From: Tepidimonas aquatica
Lineage (GTDB): Bacteria > Pseudomonadota > Gammaproteobacteria > Burkholderiales > Burkholderiaceae_C
Reading direction: 5' to 3'
Length of the DNA: 64,000 bases
Assembly: GCF_007556585.1 (NCBI RefSeq)
Contig: NZ_VJNA01000012.1
Coordinates: forward strand, 1-64,000
In this document: in pieces, positions 43,675 to 50,921 of the stretch
How the letters are laid out: every line of letters begins with the position of its first letter
Position numbering within the stretch: the first letter of the stretch is position 1
Made by a program: the position numbers and the translations under genes
Notes under the pieces: model-generated
The model's database searches: none
What the model was told of the DNA's origin: nothing
What the model saw: the letters and a program-made list of their open reading frames with translations, nothing else

Positions 43675-44037
43675 TCAGCGGATCACCTTGCGGATGACTT
43701 CGATCAGCCGGTTGGGGTCAAACGGCTTGACCAGCCAGCCGGTCGCCCCCGCGGCACGGCCAGCCTGTTTCATCTGGTCGCTGGACTCGGTGGTCAGGAT
43801 CAGGATCGGCGTGGTGGCGTAGGCGGGCTGCTCACGCAGCTTGCGCACCAGGCCGATGCCGTCGAGCCGCGGCATGTTTTGGTCGGTCAGCACCAGGTCG
43901 AATTTTTGTTTTTGTGCTTTTTCGAAGGCGTCGACGCCGTCGACGGCCTCGACCACTTGAAAACCGGCGCCCACCAGGGTGAACGAGACCATCTTGCGCA
44001 TCGATGCGGAATCGTCAACGGCCAAAATCGTGTGCAT
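43675..44037 (-). CDS. cheY: Chemotaxis response regulator CheY
   Basis: A single receiver domain of 120 residues: acidic pair Asp8-Asp9, phospho-Asp52 (LVLTDQNMP), and conserved Lys in VKPFDPNRL. Such stand-alone receivers next to cheA are CheY, which binds FliM at the flagellar switch. It is slightly closer to the CheY group often found in betaproteobacterial cheY-cheA pairs (TDQNMPRLDG) than to E. coli CheY, so a second CheY could exist elsewhere. Confidence 0.94.
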   Translation of the reverse strand: MHTILAVDDSASMRKMVSFTLVGAGFQVVEAVDGVDAFEKAQKQKFDLVLTDQNMPRLDGIGLVRKLREQPAYATTPILILTTESSDQMKQAGRAAGATGWLVKPFDPNRLIEVIRKVIR

Positions 44038-44067
44038 GGGGCTAACCTTGTGCGCTCAACGTGGGGT

Positions 44068-44586
44068 TCAGAACAGCTCGATGGAACCGGCGTCCATCTC
44101 GCTTTGGGTCACGGGGTTGGGGTTTTGCGGCAGGTGCGTCACCACCATGCCGACCTCGTCTTCTTCCGGTTCCATCACCTGCTCGGCCAGCATGTAGGCG
44201 CAGCCGCGCAGCACCTTGCCCACGTGCACCAGCAGCTGGGTGGACATGTCGTGAAATTGCAACTCCAGCAGGGCCATCTGGACCGACTCGCGCAGCTCCG
44301 CCACGGTGCCCAGGGCGGCTTCAGGGGGCAGCGCCTCGGCTGCGGCCACCGCGCGGTTGAGGCGGTCGAGCAAATTGGCGGTGGCGTGGTCCAGCAGCCC
44401 CTCGAGGCGTTTGAGGTCGTTCATCGCCGCCAGCAGCGAGTCCTGCAGATCCGCCACGGCGCTCAGACGCACCGTCACGGTGGGCTCGTCCTCCTGCGGC
44501 TCGGGCGGGCGTGGCTCGACCACCGTGACCTCTTCACGCGGCCAGCGGCGTCGTTGCGGGGTCGGGGTGCCGTCCGGGTCGGTCAT
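44068..44586 (-). CDS. CheZ-like chemotaxis protein
   Basis: A helical, acidic protein of about 172 residues in front of cheY. Residues 60-140 form long helices with MALLELQFHDMSTQLLVHVG, similar in place and pattern to the EFQDLTGQ motif of the CheZ phosphatase, whose Asp and Gln act on CheY-P. The C-terminus (MDAGSIELF) is a short acidic-hydrophobic tail, as in CheZ where it binds CheY. The identity is inferred from these features and from the neighbour, not from clear homology. Start is uncertain: ATG 44584-44586 is used, but in-frame ATG 44604 and GTG 44628 are possible. It is the first gene of the che operon. Confidence 0.6.
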   Translation of the reverse strand: MTDPDGTPTPQRRRWPREEVTVVEPRPPEPQEDEPTVTVRLSAVADLQDSLLAAMNDLKRLEGLLDHATANLLDRLNRAVAAAEALPPEAALGTVAELRESVQMALLELQFHDMSTQLLVHVGKVLRGCAYMLAEQVMEPEEDEVGMVVTHLPQNPNPVTQSEMDAGSIELF

Positions 44587-44702
44587 GGTCAGTGGGGCCT
44601 GCATGGCCCGTGCAACTGCGTAGTTCACAAATATACTGGCTTTGTGTGCCCGTAGGCACCGGCATCAACCCGTAAAGTCGCCGTTTCGTCACCGCACCCA
44701 TC

Positions 44703-45806
44703 ATGAGCCCCCCGCCGCTGCGCCTGCTGCACTTGGAAGACAACCCTGTGGACCATGGGTTGCTGGTGCGTGCGTTGTGCCGCGCCGAGCTGGATGCCGA
44801 GGTGACGTCGGTGGACACGCTGGCGGCGTTCCAGCAGGCGCTGGCCACGCCGGGGGTGGACGCGGTGCTGGCCGACTACCACCTGGCGGGGTTTTCGGGC
44901 ATGGAGGCCTGGACCTGGATGCAGCAGCAGGGCATCGAGTTGCCGTTCATCCTGGTCTCCGGCGCGATTGGCGAGGCCACGGTGGCCGACGCCATGGTGC
45001 GGGGCGTGAGCGACTACGTCGACAAGCAGCACCTGACCCGCCTGCCGCACGTGCTGCAGCGGGCGCTGGAGCTGCACGCCACGCGCCGCCGCCAGGCCGA
45101 GGCCGCGGCCGCGCTGGCCGAGTCGCGTCAGCGCCTGCTGGAGCTGACCGAACACCTGCAAACCAGCATCGACCGCGAGCGCGCCGATATCGCGCGCGAG
45201 ATCCACGACGACATCGGCGGGGCGCTGGCGGCGGTGCGGCTGGACTTGGCGTGGCTGCAGCGTCGCCTGACCGACCCCGAAGCGCTGGCGCACGTGCGCT
45301 CGGCGTTGACGATGGCCGAACAGGCCCTGGGGGCCAGCCAGCGCATCATGCGCAACCTGCGCCCCGCGGTGCTGGACCAGGGTTTGATGGCCGCGCTGCA
45401 GTGGCTGACGCGCACGTTCGCCGAGCGCACGGGGTTGGACGTCACGCTGCACGGCAGACTGGCGCGCGCCGCGCTGCCGCCGCGGGTCGAGATGGCTGCG
45501 TACCGCACCGTGCAGGAAGCGCTGACCAACGTGCTCAAGCACGCCCAGGCGCGCCGCGTGCGCGTCGAGGTCAGCGACCTGGAGGATCACCTGACCATCG
45601 AAGTGGCCGACGATGGCCGCGGCGCGGCGCCCGAGGCGTTGCGCAAGGAGCGCTCGTTTGGCCTGCTGGGCCTGCGCGAGCGCGCGCAGTCGGTGGGCGG
45701 CTGGCTGGATGTCGTCACGGCGCCGGGGGAAGGCATGACGCTGATCCTTTCGGTACCATTGAGCGAGGCGGCGCGCCGTGCCGCCGAGGAGGACGCTAGC
45801 CTATGA
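44703..45806 (+). CDS. Receiver-histidine kinase hybrid (N-terminal REC, HisKA_3)
   Basis: The 367 residues have an unusual order: an N-terminal receiver domain (LLHLEDNPVDHGLL, phospho-Asp58 in VLADYHLAGF), a coiled linker, then a NarX/LiaS-type kinase with phospho-His168 (ADIAREIHDDIGGALAAVRL) and an HATPase domain (ALTNVLKHAQ, VADDGRG, GLLGLRERAQSVGG). It has no membrane segment and no sensor domain, so it is cytosolic and probably takes its input as phosphate from another kinase. It overlaps the next gene by ATGA and lies between che and fli, divergent from the CheZ-like gene. Confidence 0.9.
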   Translation: MSPPPLRLLHLEDNPVDHGLLVRALCRAELDAEVTSVDTLAAFQQALATPGVDAVLADYHLAGFSGMEAWTWMQQQGIELPFILVSGAIGEATVADAMVRGVSDYVDKQHLTRLPHVLQRALELHATRRRQAEAAAALAESRQRLLELTEHLQTSIDRERADIAREIHDDIGGALAAVRLDLAWLQRRLTDPEALAHVRSALTMAEQALGASQRIMRNLRPAVLDQGLMAALQWLTRTFAERTGLDVTLHGRLARAALPPRVEMAAYRTVQEALTNVLKHAQARRVRVEVSDLEDHLTIEVADDGRGAAPEALRKERSFGLLGLRERAQSVGGWLDVVTAPGEGMTLILSVPLSEAARRAAEEDASL

Positions 45807-46432
45807 TCCGTGTGATGTTGTGCGACGACCACGCGGTCGTGCGCCGGGGCATCCGCGACACGTTGCAGGAAGCCACCGACATCCGCGTGGTGGCCGAAGC
45901 GGGCAGCTACCCCGAGCTGCGCGAGGCGTTGCGCCGCGAAACCCCGGACGTGCTGTTGCTCGATGTGGACCTGCCCGGGCGCAGTGGGCTGGAAATCCTG
46001 GCCGTGTTGCACGAGGAGGCCAGCCCCGTGCGCACCATCATGGTCAGCATGTATCCGGAGGACCAGTACGCGATCCGTTGCCTCAAGGCCGGTGCGATGG
46101 GTTACCTGAACAAAGGGGGCGACCCGCAGGTGCTTGTGGCCGCCGTGCGTGCCGTGGCGCAGGGGCGCAAATACATCACGCCCGACATCGCGGAGCTGCT
46201 GGCCAACCACCTGCAGGCGCCCGAGGGGGGCGAGCTGCACGACGTGCTGTCGGAGCGCGAGCTGCAAACGCTCAAGATGATTGCGTCTGGCAAAAAGCTG
46301 TCGCAGATCGCCGAGGCGCTGATGATCAGCCCCAAAACCGTGAGCGTGTACCGCGCCCGTGTGCTCGAAAAACTCGGCCTGAGCAACAACGCCGAGCTGA
46401 CCGTCTACGCCATCCGCAACAAGCTGGTGTAG
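45803..46432 (+). CDS. NarL/FixJ-family response regulator
   Basis: The 209 residues are a receiver (CDDHAVVRRGIRDTL, phospho-Asp54 in LLLDVDLPGR, Lys in YLNKGG) and a C-terminal LuxR-type HTH (LSERELQTLKMIASGKKLSQ, ISPKTVSVYRARVLEKLGLS). It is the partner of the preceding HisKA_3 kinase, coupled by a 4-base overlap. Its target genes are not visible, but its location makes motility genes a reasonable guess. It is convergent with fliR, with 46 bases between. Confidence 0.93.
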   Translation: MIRVMLCDDHAVVRRGIRDTLQEATDIRVVAEAGSYPELREALRRETPDVLLLDVDLPGRSGLEILAVLHEEASPVRTIMVSMYPEDQYAIRCLKAGAMGYLNKGGDPQVLVAAVRAVAQGRKYITPDIAELLANHLQAPEGGELHDVLSERELQTLKMIASGKKLSQIAEALMISPKTVSVYRARVLEKLGLSNNAELTVYAIRNKLV

Positions 46433-46478
46433 CCGCGCTGACGATAAACGGCCGGCGGCCCACCCACGGCAGCCGCGC

Positions 46479-47252
46479 TCAGCCGACGCCGTACAGCGCC
46501 GCCAGGCGTTGCAGCAACTGGCGCACGGGTTCGTCTAGCAACGGCAGCGAGGCCGCCACCCCCACCAACCCCACCGACAACGTCAGCGGAAAGCCGATGG
46601 CAAACACGTTCATCTGCGGCGCGATGCGCGAAATGATGCCCAGCACCACGTTGACGAACAGCAGCAGCACCACCAGCGGCAGCGCGATCCACAGCCCGTA
46701 GCCGAAAATCAGGCCGCCGAGCTCGTGCAGCGGCATGCGTTGCAGCGCCGCCGTGGTGCCGTCACCCACCGGCAGGGCCACGAAGCTGGCCGCCACCGCC
46801 TCAATCAACATCAGGTGACCGTTGAGCACGATGAACAGCAACACCATGGCGTTGCCATAAAAGCGCCCCACCGTGCTGGATTGGCCCCCGGTGGCGGGAT
46901 CAAAAAAACCCGCGAAGTTCAGCCCCATTTGCAGCCCGACGATTTCGCCGGCCATTTCCACCGCGGCCATCATGATGCGCGCCGCCAGCCCGATGGCCAC
47001 GCCAATGGCCAGTTGTTGCACCACCGTGGCCAACGCCGTCGGGCTGTTGAGCGCCGGCATCGGTGTTGCAGGCAGCGCTGGCTGGATGCACACCGCCAGC
47101 ACCAGCGCCAGGCCGATGCGCGTGCGCAGCGGCACCGAACGCGCCGAAAACACCGGGGCCGTGCCCAGCACCGCCAGGATGCGCAAAAACGGCCACCACA
47201 CGGGCGCGAGCCACCCCATCAGCTGCGCTTCGGTGAACGTCAAGCTTGGCAT
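46479..47252 (-). CDS. fliR: Flagellar export gate protein FliR
   Basis: An inner-membrane component of the flagellar type III export gate (FliP5Q4R1). The 257 residues have six or so membrane helices, beginning MPSLTFTEAQLMGWLAPVWW and including AARIMMAAVEMAGEIVGLQM and GFFDPATGGQSSTVGRFY, which are conserved in FliR. It is the last gene of fliLMNOPQR, 32 bases after fliQ. Confidence 0.95.
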   Translation of the reverse strand: MPSLTFTEAQLMGWLAPVWWPFLRILAVLGTAPVFSARSVPLRTRIGLALVLAVCIQPALPATPMPALNSPTALATVVQQLAIGVAIGLAARIMMAAVEMAGEIVGLQMGLNFAGFFDPATGGQSSTVGRFYGNAMVLLFIVLNGHLMLIEAVAASFVALPVGDGTTAALQRMPLHELGGLIFGYGLWIALPLVVLLLFVNVVLGIISRIAPQMNVFAIGFPLTLSVGLVGVAASLPLLDEPVRQLLQRLAALYGVG

Positions 47253-47284
47253 GGCGGGGCGGGTGGCTGCCTAGGCGCGGCGCG

Positions 47285-47554
47285 CTACACGGCGTAGCTT
47301 GGCAGCGCCAGCAGCACGCGGCGGATGAACTCCACCAGCGTGGTCAGCATCCACGGGCCGACGATGACCAGCACCGCCACCGCCGCCAGCAGCTTCGGCA
47401 CGAACGACAGCGTGGCCTCGTTGATCTGCGTCAACGCTTGAAACAGGCTCACGACCAGCCCAACCACCAGCACCGCGCCCAGCACCGGCGCGGCCACCAT
47501 CAGCAGCGTGAACATGGCCTGCTGGCCCAGGGTCAAAACGGCTTGAGGGTCCAT
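47285..47554 (-). CDS. fliQ: Flagellar export gate protein FliQ
   Basis: A small gate protein of 89 residues with two membrane hairpin helices: MDPQAVLTLGQQAMFTLLMV followed by a conserved ATLSFVPKLLA loop and a second helix. The start ATG 47552-47554 gives the usual FliQ length; 11 extra codons upstream do not fit the family. It is 16 bases after fliP. Confidence 0.95.
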   Translation of the reverse strand: MDPQAVLTLGQQAMFTLLMVAAPVLGAVLVVGLVVSLFQALTQINEATLSFVPKLLAAVAVLVIVGPWMLTTLVEFIRRVLLALPSYAV

Positions 47555-47570
47555 CGGGGGCTTGAGCGCA

Positions 47571-48338
47571 TCAGGAGGGTGGGGCAAACGACGCCGCCAA
47601 CGAGCCGATCAGCAGGTTCCAGCCATCGGCCAGCACGAACAACATCAGCTTGAACGGCAGCGCCACCAGCACCGGCGACAGCATCATCATCCCCAGCGAC
47701 ATCAGCACGCTGGCCACGATCATGTCGATGACCAGAAACGGGATGAACACCATGAAGCCAATCTGGAACGCGGTTTTGAGCTCGCTGATGACGAACGCCG
47801 GCACCAGCACGCGCAGCGGCGCCTCATCCACCGTGGTGGTGGACGGCAGCTTGGCCAGGTTGACAAAAAGCTGGAAATCGGCCTGGCGCGTTTGCGCTTT
47901 CATGAACGCGCGCATCGGCGCTTCCGCCGCCGCCACGGCTTGCTCGAAACTGGCCCGCCCCTCGGCGTAGGGCTGGTAGGCTTCCTGGTACACCCGGTCC
48001 AGCGTGGGGCCCATGATGAACAGCGTCAAAAACAGCGACAGCCCGATGATGACCTGGTTGGGTGGCGAGGCTTGCGTGCCCAGCGCCTGGCGCAGCAACG
48101 ACAGCACGATGACCACGCGCGTAAACGCCGTCATCATCAGCAGCACCGCGGGCAGAAACGACAGCGCGGTGAAAAACAGCAGCGTCTGGATCGGCACCGA
48201 GTAGCTGGTGCCCTGCGGCCCCTGGGCCACGACCAGCGGCAGTTGCCCTGGAGGGGTGGTCGTTTGCGCCCACGCGGCGCTGGCCGCGCCGACCAGCACC
48301 AGCCCCGCCAGCAGGTGTCCCGTCGCGCTGCGCCTCAT
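47571..48338 (-). CDS. fliP: Flagellar export gate protein FliP
   Basis: The 255 residues begin with a cleavable signal peptide (MRRSATGHLLAGLVLVGAAS AAWA region), followed by four membrane segments: TLLFFTALSFLPAVLLMMTA, RIVIVLSLLR-type VVIVLSLLRQALGTQ, and the C-terminal GFMVFIPFLVIDMIVASVLM. LMSLGMMMLSP and LPFKLMLFVLADGW are family signatures. FliP forms the core of the export channel with FliQ and FliR. The ATG overlaps the fliO stop (ATGA). Confidence 0.96.
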   Translation of the reverse strand: MRRSATGHLLAGLVLVGAASAAWAQTTTPPGQLPLVVAQGPQGTSYSVPIQTLLFFTALSFLPAVLLMMTAFTRVVIVLSLLRQALGTQASPPNQVIIGLSLFLTLFIMGPTLDRVYQEAYQPYAEGRASFEQAVAAAEAPMRAFMKAQTRQADFQLFVNLAKLPSTTTVDEAPLRVLVPAFVISELKTAFQIGFMVFIPFLVIDMIVASVLMSLGMMMLSPVLVALPFKLMLFVLADGWNLLIGSLAASFAPPS

Positions 48339-48679
48339 GCGGCGGGCTCCCGTCGCGCGTCGTCCGCAGCCAGCGTGCGCGCCACGTCGGCGTAGCGCGG
48401 GGTGGGCGCGCGCGCGCCCAGCGGCTGCACGTGCAGCGTGCGCACGTGTTGCGGCGTCACGCCCAAGGTCAGTTGCACCGGCGTGCCCGGCCCCTGCAGC
48501 TCCACCACCACCACGCGCTGCTGCGGCCCCACCATCAATTGGGCCACCACACGCAGCGCCGGGCCGCCGTCGCCCATGGCTTGCTGGCGGCGGCGCAGCC
48601 ACTGCACACCCCACGCCAGCAACGCCAGCAGGGCCAACAGGCCCAGCGCAGGCAGCCACGCGGTCCAGGCGCTGTTCAT
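48335..48679 (-). CDS. fliO: Flagellar protein FliO
   Basis: A 114-residue membrane protein that helps assemble FliP. A single N-terminal membrane helix (ALGLLALLALLAWGVQWLRR) is followed by a small cytosolic domain with VVAQLMVGPQQRVVVVELQG and LTLGVTP, which match the FliO pattern of small hydrophobic strands. It is coupled to fliP by a 4-base overlap and lies 20 bases after fliN. Confidence 0.88.
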   Translation of the reverse strand: MNSAWTAWLPALGLLALLALLAWGVQWLRRRQQAMGDGGPALRVVAQLMVGPQQRVVVVELQGPGTPVQLTLGVTPQHVRTLHVQPLGARAPTPRYADVARTLAADDARREPAA

Positions 48680-48699
48680 GCTCGGCTCGCTCGCGGGGT

Positions 48700-49143
48700 T
48701 CAGTGCTTGCTGAGGCGCCGCAGGCGCTCCGAGGGCGTGACGATGTCGGTCAGGCGTATGCCAAACTTTTCGTTGACCACCACCACCTCGCCTTGGGCGA
48801 TCAGGTAGCCGTTGACCAGCACGTCCATCGGCTCGCCCGCCAGCGCGTCGAGCTCGACGATGGAGCCCTGCGCCAGTTGCAGGATGTATTTGATCGGCAC
48901 TTTGGTGCGGCCCAGCTCGACCGACAAGGTGACCGGGATGTCCAGCACCATGCTGATGTCGTTGTTGGCCGCAGGCGCGGGCGGGGCGCCGTCGAACGCG
49001 GGCGCACCGGCGAAGGGGTCATCGGAGCGGCCCGCCGAGGCGGTGCTGCTGGACTGCTCCTGCAGCGCTTGCGCCCATTCGTCGGCCAGCGCCTGCTCGT
49101 CCACCGGGGCGCTGGGCGGGTTGTCTTGCTGGTCGGTCGTCAT
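48700..49143 (-). CDS. fliN: Flagellar motor switch protein FliN
   Basis: The C-ring protein FliN has 147 residues: a low-complexity N-terminal region (about 1-60) and the SpoA-type C-terminal domain (VLDIPVTLSVELGRTKVPIK, LDALAGEPMDVLVNG, KFGIRLTDIVTPSERLR). The start ATG 49141-49143 overlaps the fliM stop by ATGA. It forms the base of the switch and binds FliH for export. Confidence 0.96.
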   Translation of the reverse strand: MTTDQQDNPPSAPVDEQALADEWAQALQEQSSSTASAGRSDDPFAGAPAFDGAPPAPAANNDISMVLDIPVTLSVELGRTKVPIKYILQLAQGSIVELDALAGEPMDVLVNGYLIAQGEVVVVNEKFGIRLTDIVTPSERLRRLSKH

Positions 49144-50147
49144 AGGTCGGTCCTTCCGTGCGCGTGCCACGTGGCGTCGGAGCTGCGCAAGGTGCGCACC
49201 ACCTTGAGCGCGTATTTGCCGTTGTGGGTGCCGTACTCACACTCCAGCACCGGCACGCCGTCCACCTTGGCCTGGATGATGCGCTGGCGCTCCAGTTCGA
49301 TGAAGTCGCCCGGCTTCATCGCCAGCAACTGCTCGACGGTGGCGTCGGCGGTGGCCAGTTCGGCCACCAGTTCGACCTCGGCGGCCTGGATTTCCTGGCT
49401 CAGCAGCTTGACCCAGCGCCGGTCCACCTCCATCGAGTCGCCCTGCGTGTTGGAGTACAACAGGTCGCGAATCGGCTCCAGCGTGGAATACGGGATGCAA
49501 ATGTGCAGCGAGCCGGTGATGTCGCCGATTTCGAGCGAGAAGCTGGTGCTGACGACGATTTCGCTGGGCGTGGCGATATTGGCGAATTGCGGCTGCATCT
49601 CGGAGCGCTGGTACACGAGCTCCAGTGGGTATACGCCTTTCCAGGCTTTTTTGTACTCCTCGGCCACCACGTCGACCATGCGGTTGATGACACGCTGCTC
49701 GGTGGGCGAAAAGTCGCGCCCTTCGATGCGGGTGTGGAATTTGCCAGAGCCGCCAAACAGGCTGTCGATGACGCCAAACAGCAGGGTAGGCTCACACACC
49801 ACCAGCCCGCTGCCGCGCAGCGGACGCACCGCCATGATGTTGAAGTTGGTCGGCACGACCAGATCGCGCAAAAACATGCTGTACTTTTGCACCTGCACGG
49901 GACCGACCGAGATTTCGGGGCTGCGGCGGATGAAGTTGAACAGCCCCACGCGCAGGTTCCGGGCAAAGCGCTCGTTGATGACCTCCATCGTGGGCATGCG
50001 CCCACGCACGATGCGCTCCTGCCGCGACAGGTCGTACGTTTGGATGCCGCCGGTCTGGACCTCTTCCTTGGCCAGCTTTTGGCTCTCGCCGGTGACGCCC
50101 TCGAGCAGGGCGTCGATCTCGTCCTGAGAAAGAAACGCGTCGCTCAT
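49140..50147 (-). CDS. fliM: Flagellar motor switch protein FliM
   Basis: The 335 residues begin MSDAFLSQDEIDALLEGV, the CheY-P binding peptide, followed by the middle CheC-like domain (about 45-235, with PTNFNIMAVRPLRGSGL and CIPYSTLEPIRDLL) and the C-terminal SpoA domain. It sets rotation direction in the C-ring. It lies 44 bases after fliL and is coupled to fliN. Confidence 0.97.
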   Translation of the reverse strand: MSDAFLSQDEIDALLEGVTGESQKLAKEEVQTGGIQTYDLSRQERIVRGRMPTMEVINERFARNLRVGLFNFIRRSPEISVGPVQVQKYSMFLRDLVVPTNFNIMAVRPLRGSGLVVCEPTLLFGVIDSLFGGSGKFHTRIEGRDFSPTEQRVINRMVDVVAEEYKKAWKGVYPLELVYQRSEMQPQFANIATPSEIVVSTSFSLEIGDITGSLHICIPYSTLEPIRDLLYSNTQGDSMEVDRRWVKLLSQEIQAAEVELVAELATADATVEQLLAMKPGDFIELERQRIIQAKVDGVPVLECEYGTHNGKYALKVVRTLRSSDATWHAHGRTDL

Positions 50148-50191
50148 GGTGTCACGTCCGTTGGTTGAGGGTCAGTGGGCGGTGTGGCGCA

Positions 50192-50731
50192 TCACTGCAC
50201 GATGATGCTGGAAAACAGCACGGCTTCCACCGGGCTGTAGCCCTTGTACGGCTCCATGCCCGTGGTTTCCTGGATCAGCGTCAAAATGTCGGCGGCGAGT
50301 TTTTCCTTACCCTCAGCGCTGAGCAGTTCTTCGGCCGTGCGGCGGGAAATCTGCATCAGGATGCCGTTGCGGATGGCGGGCATGTATTTTTTGACCTCCT
50401 CGGCCGTTTGCCCGTTTTCCACCTGCAACGTGATGCCGACTTGCGCGTAGCGCGTCGAGCCGGGGTCGGCCAGGTTGACCACCACCGCATCCAGCGGCAT
50501 GAAGGTCGGCGCTGCAGCGTCTTTTTTCTTCTTGGGTTTGGCCTTTTCGGCTTTGGCGGGCGCTTCCTCGCCGCCTTCTTCGTCATGGTTGGAGCCTTTG
50601 AGCAGGAACAACGCCGCCGCACCGCCAGCGGCCAGCAGCACGACCAGGGCAATGATGATGATCAGCAGCTTTTTGCTCTTGGGGGGCGCCGCCTCACCGG
50701 CGGCCGCGGCTGGGGCTTCGGCTTTGGCCAT
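50192..50731 (-). CDS. fliL: Flagellar basal body-associated protein FliL
   Basis: The 179 residues have one membrane helix (LLIIIIALVVLLAAGGAAALF, about residues 22-42), a Lys/Glu-rich linker, and a periplasmic domain ending EAVLFSSIIVQ, which is the typical FliL C-terminus. It surrounds the stator and supports motor torque. The start is taken at ATG 50729-50731; 10 further codons upstream begin with an ATG too (50759-50761) and cannot be excluded. Confidence 0.92.
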   Translation of the reverse strand: MAKAEAPAAAAGEAAPPKSKKLLIIIIALVVLLAAGGAAALFLLKGSNHDEEGGEEAPAKAEKAKPKKKKDAAAPTFMPLDAVVVNLADPGSTRYAQVGITLQVENGQTAEEVKKYMPAIRNGILMQISRRTAEELLSAEGKEKLAADILTLIQETTGMEPYKGYSPVEAVLFSSIIVQ

Positions 50732-50921
50732 GGTCACAGACTCGTCGTTGGGTTGAACCATCCACCACCGGTGCCGACGGCGACATCGGTGGGACGCTGC
50801 CTATTGTGGCATGGCGCTGGCTCCACCATGCAGGGTATTGTGTGGGGGCGTGTCGCACGCCATCAGCGCAATAAGCACGGATGGGGCGGCGTTGTTCGGG
50901 CGCTCACGCCCCCGTGGCCGC

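Noticed and set aside
44668-44700. TAAAGTCGCC before the receiver-kinase gene as a sigma-28 promoter
   Set aside because: No GCCGATAA-like -10 lies 15 bases downstream, and it is too near the start codon.
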